DNA of 64,000 nt from positions 1-64,000 of the forward strand of contig CAYPIY010000002.1 of NCBI GenBank assembly GCA_964410965.1, written 5' to 3'. The stretch is from JBBIRG01 sp964410965 (lineage in GTDB: Bacteria > CLD3 > SB21 > JBBIRG01). Made by a program: the position numbers and the translations under genes. Positions 62,901-64,000 of the stretch are shown one piece after another. The stretch's first letter is position 1, and each line of letters opens with the position of its first letter. The notes beneath the pieces are model-generated. The model was not told where the DNA came from. It made no database searches and worked only from the letters and a program-made list of their open reading frames with translations.

Positions 62901-63206
62901 GTTATGCCGGATCGCGGGAGTGTTTTTTGTGTCGAATATTTCAAAACGGATCCCGTCAAACCTGATCAGGCCTTCCTGAGTGCCAAGCCAAAGATAGTAA
63001 TCCCGGGTCTGAACCATCGTGTAGATTGAATTTTGCGGAAGGCCTTCATTGCTGGTCCATGTCGTCTGGTGAAACTGATGAATGGGTTTACCGGGATCAA
63101 GCGCAAAAAGAAAACCGGCGCTGAATGGCATGCAGCAGCAAATCAATATCCATGATCTGAGATTACATAAAACAAAATCTTCCGGGATCAGGCGTAAAAA
63201 CCTCAT
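59928..63206 (-). CDS. Second propeller-type sensor histidine kinase
   Basis: 1092 residues from the ATG at 63206; the frame is open to 63272 but that would overlap the desaturase. An N-terminal export segment (SWILICCCMPFSAGFLFAL) is followed by 14 propeller blades, the first 13 with W-x-G-T or a close variant. It then has a Y_Y_Y domain (MYKLEGFDRNWVDAG), one membrane helix (IWFYGLIFLVFIFGVYMVFRL), a coiled coil, an H-box (GLAHEINNPITFIYSN) and an HATPase domain (DNGIGMDE, GFGLGLSISYG). No receiver or DNA-binding domain. It shares architecture with the kinase at 27.9-31.3 kb. It follows the desaturase by 14 bp and may regulate membrane lipids. Confidence 0.93.
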   Translation of the reverse strand: MRFLRLIPEDFVLCNLRSWILICCCMPFSAGFLFALDPGKPIHQFHQTTWTSNEGLPQNSIYTMVQTRDYYLWLGTQEGLIRFDGIRFEIFDTKNTPAIRHNWIMCLYEDRDGTLWAGTNGGGLISYRNGAWQNYSIREGLSSDFVWSVVQDRDGALWVGTNRGLNKFINGQFKVFTTRDGLCHDMVRSVIEDRRGALWIGTHVGISRYYEGRFENFTVLNGLTNNAVAVCYEDRSGIIWAGTYGGGLNRFADGRWSALTVKSGLPSDMVAALFEDRNGSLWIGTRGGVSRYVNGAFSNYTVSHGLSNNHIRKFLEDHEGNLWIGTDGGGLNRLRDSKCVTYSTRQGLSYNIVRCVYEDRHGSVWIGTSGGGLNQLKDGNFRTYTTRDGLSGNIVWSVCEDSKGRLWVGTDGNGLNRFSHGRFTSYHMKDGLSNEFIRSICTDKDDNVWIATLNGLNYFKNGTFTVYNTDNGLSNNTVLSVYADREGTVWAGTNGGGLNYLKNGQWSVFNTQNGLSNDIVLCTFIDEENTLWVGTDGGGLNRLKDGRWTHYTTDHGLYDNLIFCILEDHKGNLWMSCNRGIFEVPKKELDDFSSGRIRQIRSVIYTHADGMMSPECCGRNQPSGWKMNDGKLLFPTVMGAVMVDPDNLKNNLLPPPVHIEKIISDEMAVSGDITRDSLPVIFGPGAEKLEIHFTALSFVISEKVRFMYKLEGFDRNWVDAGSRRVAYYTNLPPGEYQFRVKACNNDGVWNETGASRSVHLKPFVYQTIWFYGLIFLVFIFGVYMVFRLRIRQIEKRKTELEIQVNEKTATIGEQKKELEITLEELKNTQTRLVQTAKMSSLGQLVAGLAHEINNPITFIYSNLTYLEHHIRQMGHLISTADGFLEGENRLGYEKAKKEADYDYVSTDLNHLLQTYKKGAERIREIVLNLRTFSRLDETDWQTVNLHDNLDATISLVSKQYEHRITIIRDYGDLPDLECACGQLNQVFMHLLKNAVQAIPENGEIRITTRRLNHHIRISFRDNGIGMDESLKQRIFDPFFTTQDIGKGFGLGLSISYGIIQDHHGSIDVISEPGKGSDFIITLPVRAPEMKKN

Positions 63207-63220
63207 GAAGCGGACATTTG

Positions 63221-63964
63221 TTAAACGATTTGACGTTTTCTGAGCGTTATGATTTTCAGGAAATGCAGGCATAATACGATCCAGTAACAGGGGTCAATCT
63301 CGAACCATTTGCGGGCAAAATTGGGATTATTGGGATCTTTGTGATGATTGTTCTGGAACAGCTCACCCAACAGAAAAACATCCCAGAAAAAAGAGTTCCG
63401 TGATTTATCATGGTTATCATAATTCTGATAGCCGTATTTGTGACCGGACCAGTTCACAATCGCGCCGTGTAAGGGACCCATAACGAAATGCAGAGGAAGG
63501 AAAACATACAGCCATTCACTTCCGGCGCGTACAATATAGTAATAAACGGCGAAATACAACACAACCCATAGAATACGGACGATCCAGTTGTCAGCCAATT
63601 TGTCAAGAAACGGCCATTCGGGAACAGCCGCACTGAATGCTTTTTCGGGTTCAATACGGTTTTTCAGATAATCCATATACGTCCGGTAAGTCTTCAGCAT
63701 CATGTCGAAAATATTCTTTGAAAAATGCGGCGAATGAGGATCTTTCGGGGTATCGCTGTAGGCGTGATGCATACGGTGAAGAATCGCGTAAGCCCGCGGA
63801 TTTAAATAGGACGACCCCTGGGACACAAACGTGAGAAGATGAAAAAATTTCTCCCAGAATCCGTTTAATAAAAACATCTTATGCGCCGCGTACCTGTGCA
63901 GATAAAACGTCTGCATAAACAATGACAGTAACCAATGCCCCGCAATAAAAAGCGAAACCGCCAT
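63221..63964 (-). CDS. Membrane fatty-acid desaturase (acyl-CoA/acyl-lipid type)
   Basis: 247 residues. Three histidine boxes bind the di-iron centre: HRYAAH (23-28), HRMHHAYSDTPKDPHSP (63-79) and NNHHKDPNNPNF (205-216), plus HGAIVNWSGHKYG (166-178). The set matches delta-9-type stearoyl desaturases, though the protein is shorter than eukaryotic forms. It introduces a double bond that could serve as substrate for the two cyclopropane-synthase-like enzymes in the window. Likely cotranscribed with the downstream kinase. The window ends 36 bp upstream of the start, so the promoter is not seen. Confidence 0.9.
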   Translation of the reverse strand: MAVSLFIAGHWLLSLFMQTFYLHRYAAHKMFLLNGFWEKFFHLLTFVSQGSSYLNPRAYAILHRMHHAYSDTPKDPHSPHFSKNIFDMMLKTYRTYMDYLKNRIEPEKAFSAAVPEWPFLDKLADNWIVRILWVVLYFAVYYYIVRAGSEWLYVFLPLHFVMGPLHGAIVNWSGHKYGYQNYDNHDKSRNSFFWDVFLLGELFQNNHHKDPNNPNFARKWFEIDPCYWIVLCLHFLKIITLRKRQIV

Positions 63965-64000
63965 ACCGCAATCTTACTTTAGATTAGTTAAATGTCAAAA

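Overview
The window reads as a chromosomal segment of a free-living Gram-negative bacterium, probably an FCB-superphylum lineage such as Calditrichota, KSB1 or Ignavibacteria (inference). Support comes from two secreted proteins with C-terminal YPNPF-type sorting domains (type IX secretion-like), a DUF5916 barrel protein, an Omp85 protein, many lipoprotein-like and outer-membrane genes, and two giant sensor kinases with two-component-regulator beta-propellers. No phage, transposon, CRISPR array, tRNA or rRNA gene was recognised.

Layout. 0.2-8.7 kb (minus strand): flavin reductase, cysteine desulfurase, an unrecognised 666-residue protein with an internal duplication, and a large secreted subtilisin. 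9.0-11.5 kb (plus): two SurA-like lipoproteins. 11.6-18.8 kb (minus): DUF5916 protein, NUDIX hydrolase, glycogen debranching enzyme, imidazolonepropionase, RpiB and a 7Fe-type ferredoxin. 19.1-20.7 kb: M28 peptidase. 21.0-27.7 kb (plus): a tight six-gene electron-transfer operon. It holds a membrane-anchored Fe-S flavoprotein, a b-type-cytochrome-like membrane protein, a TPR protein, a 20-CxxCH and a 9-CxxCH multihaem cytochrome, and an outer-membrane barrel. It looks like a complete route from NAD(P)H across both membranes.

27.9-32.4 kb: propeller histidine kinase and a FemA/B-like transferase. 32.4-38.0 kb (minus): an operon of a coiled-coil protein, two membrane-anchored substrate-binding-LysM proteins, a membrane coiled-coil protein, an 11-repeat TPR protein and a Fur regulator. 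No ABC permease or ATPase is present. 38.2-39.9 kb: secreted Ig-like protein. 40.1-43.9 kb (minus): lipid-modification operon (FAD oxidoreductase, DUF1365, cyclopropane synthase, DUF2062). 44.2-48.6 kb: YfiR-like protein, Omp85 protein, YigZ and dihydroorotase. 49.0-52.1 kb: an ECF-like sigma factor with a CRP-type class II promoter, followed by two paralogous proteins with AgmX/TonB-like C-termini. 52.2-57.6 kb (minus): DUF3047, a nucleotidyltransferase/CDP-alcohol phosphotransferase fusion, and a second lipid-modification operon (DUF1475, DUF1295, cyclopropane synthase). 57.8-58.1 kb: a frameshifted RhuM remnant. 58.1-64.0 kb: release factor 3, a second propeller kinase and a fatty-acid desaturase.

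The two most interesting loci are the electron-conduit operon and the orphan substrate-binding-LysM operon. The sigma factor with its paired downstream proteins and consensus CRP-like operator comes next. Family calls rest on motif recognition without database searches.
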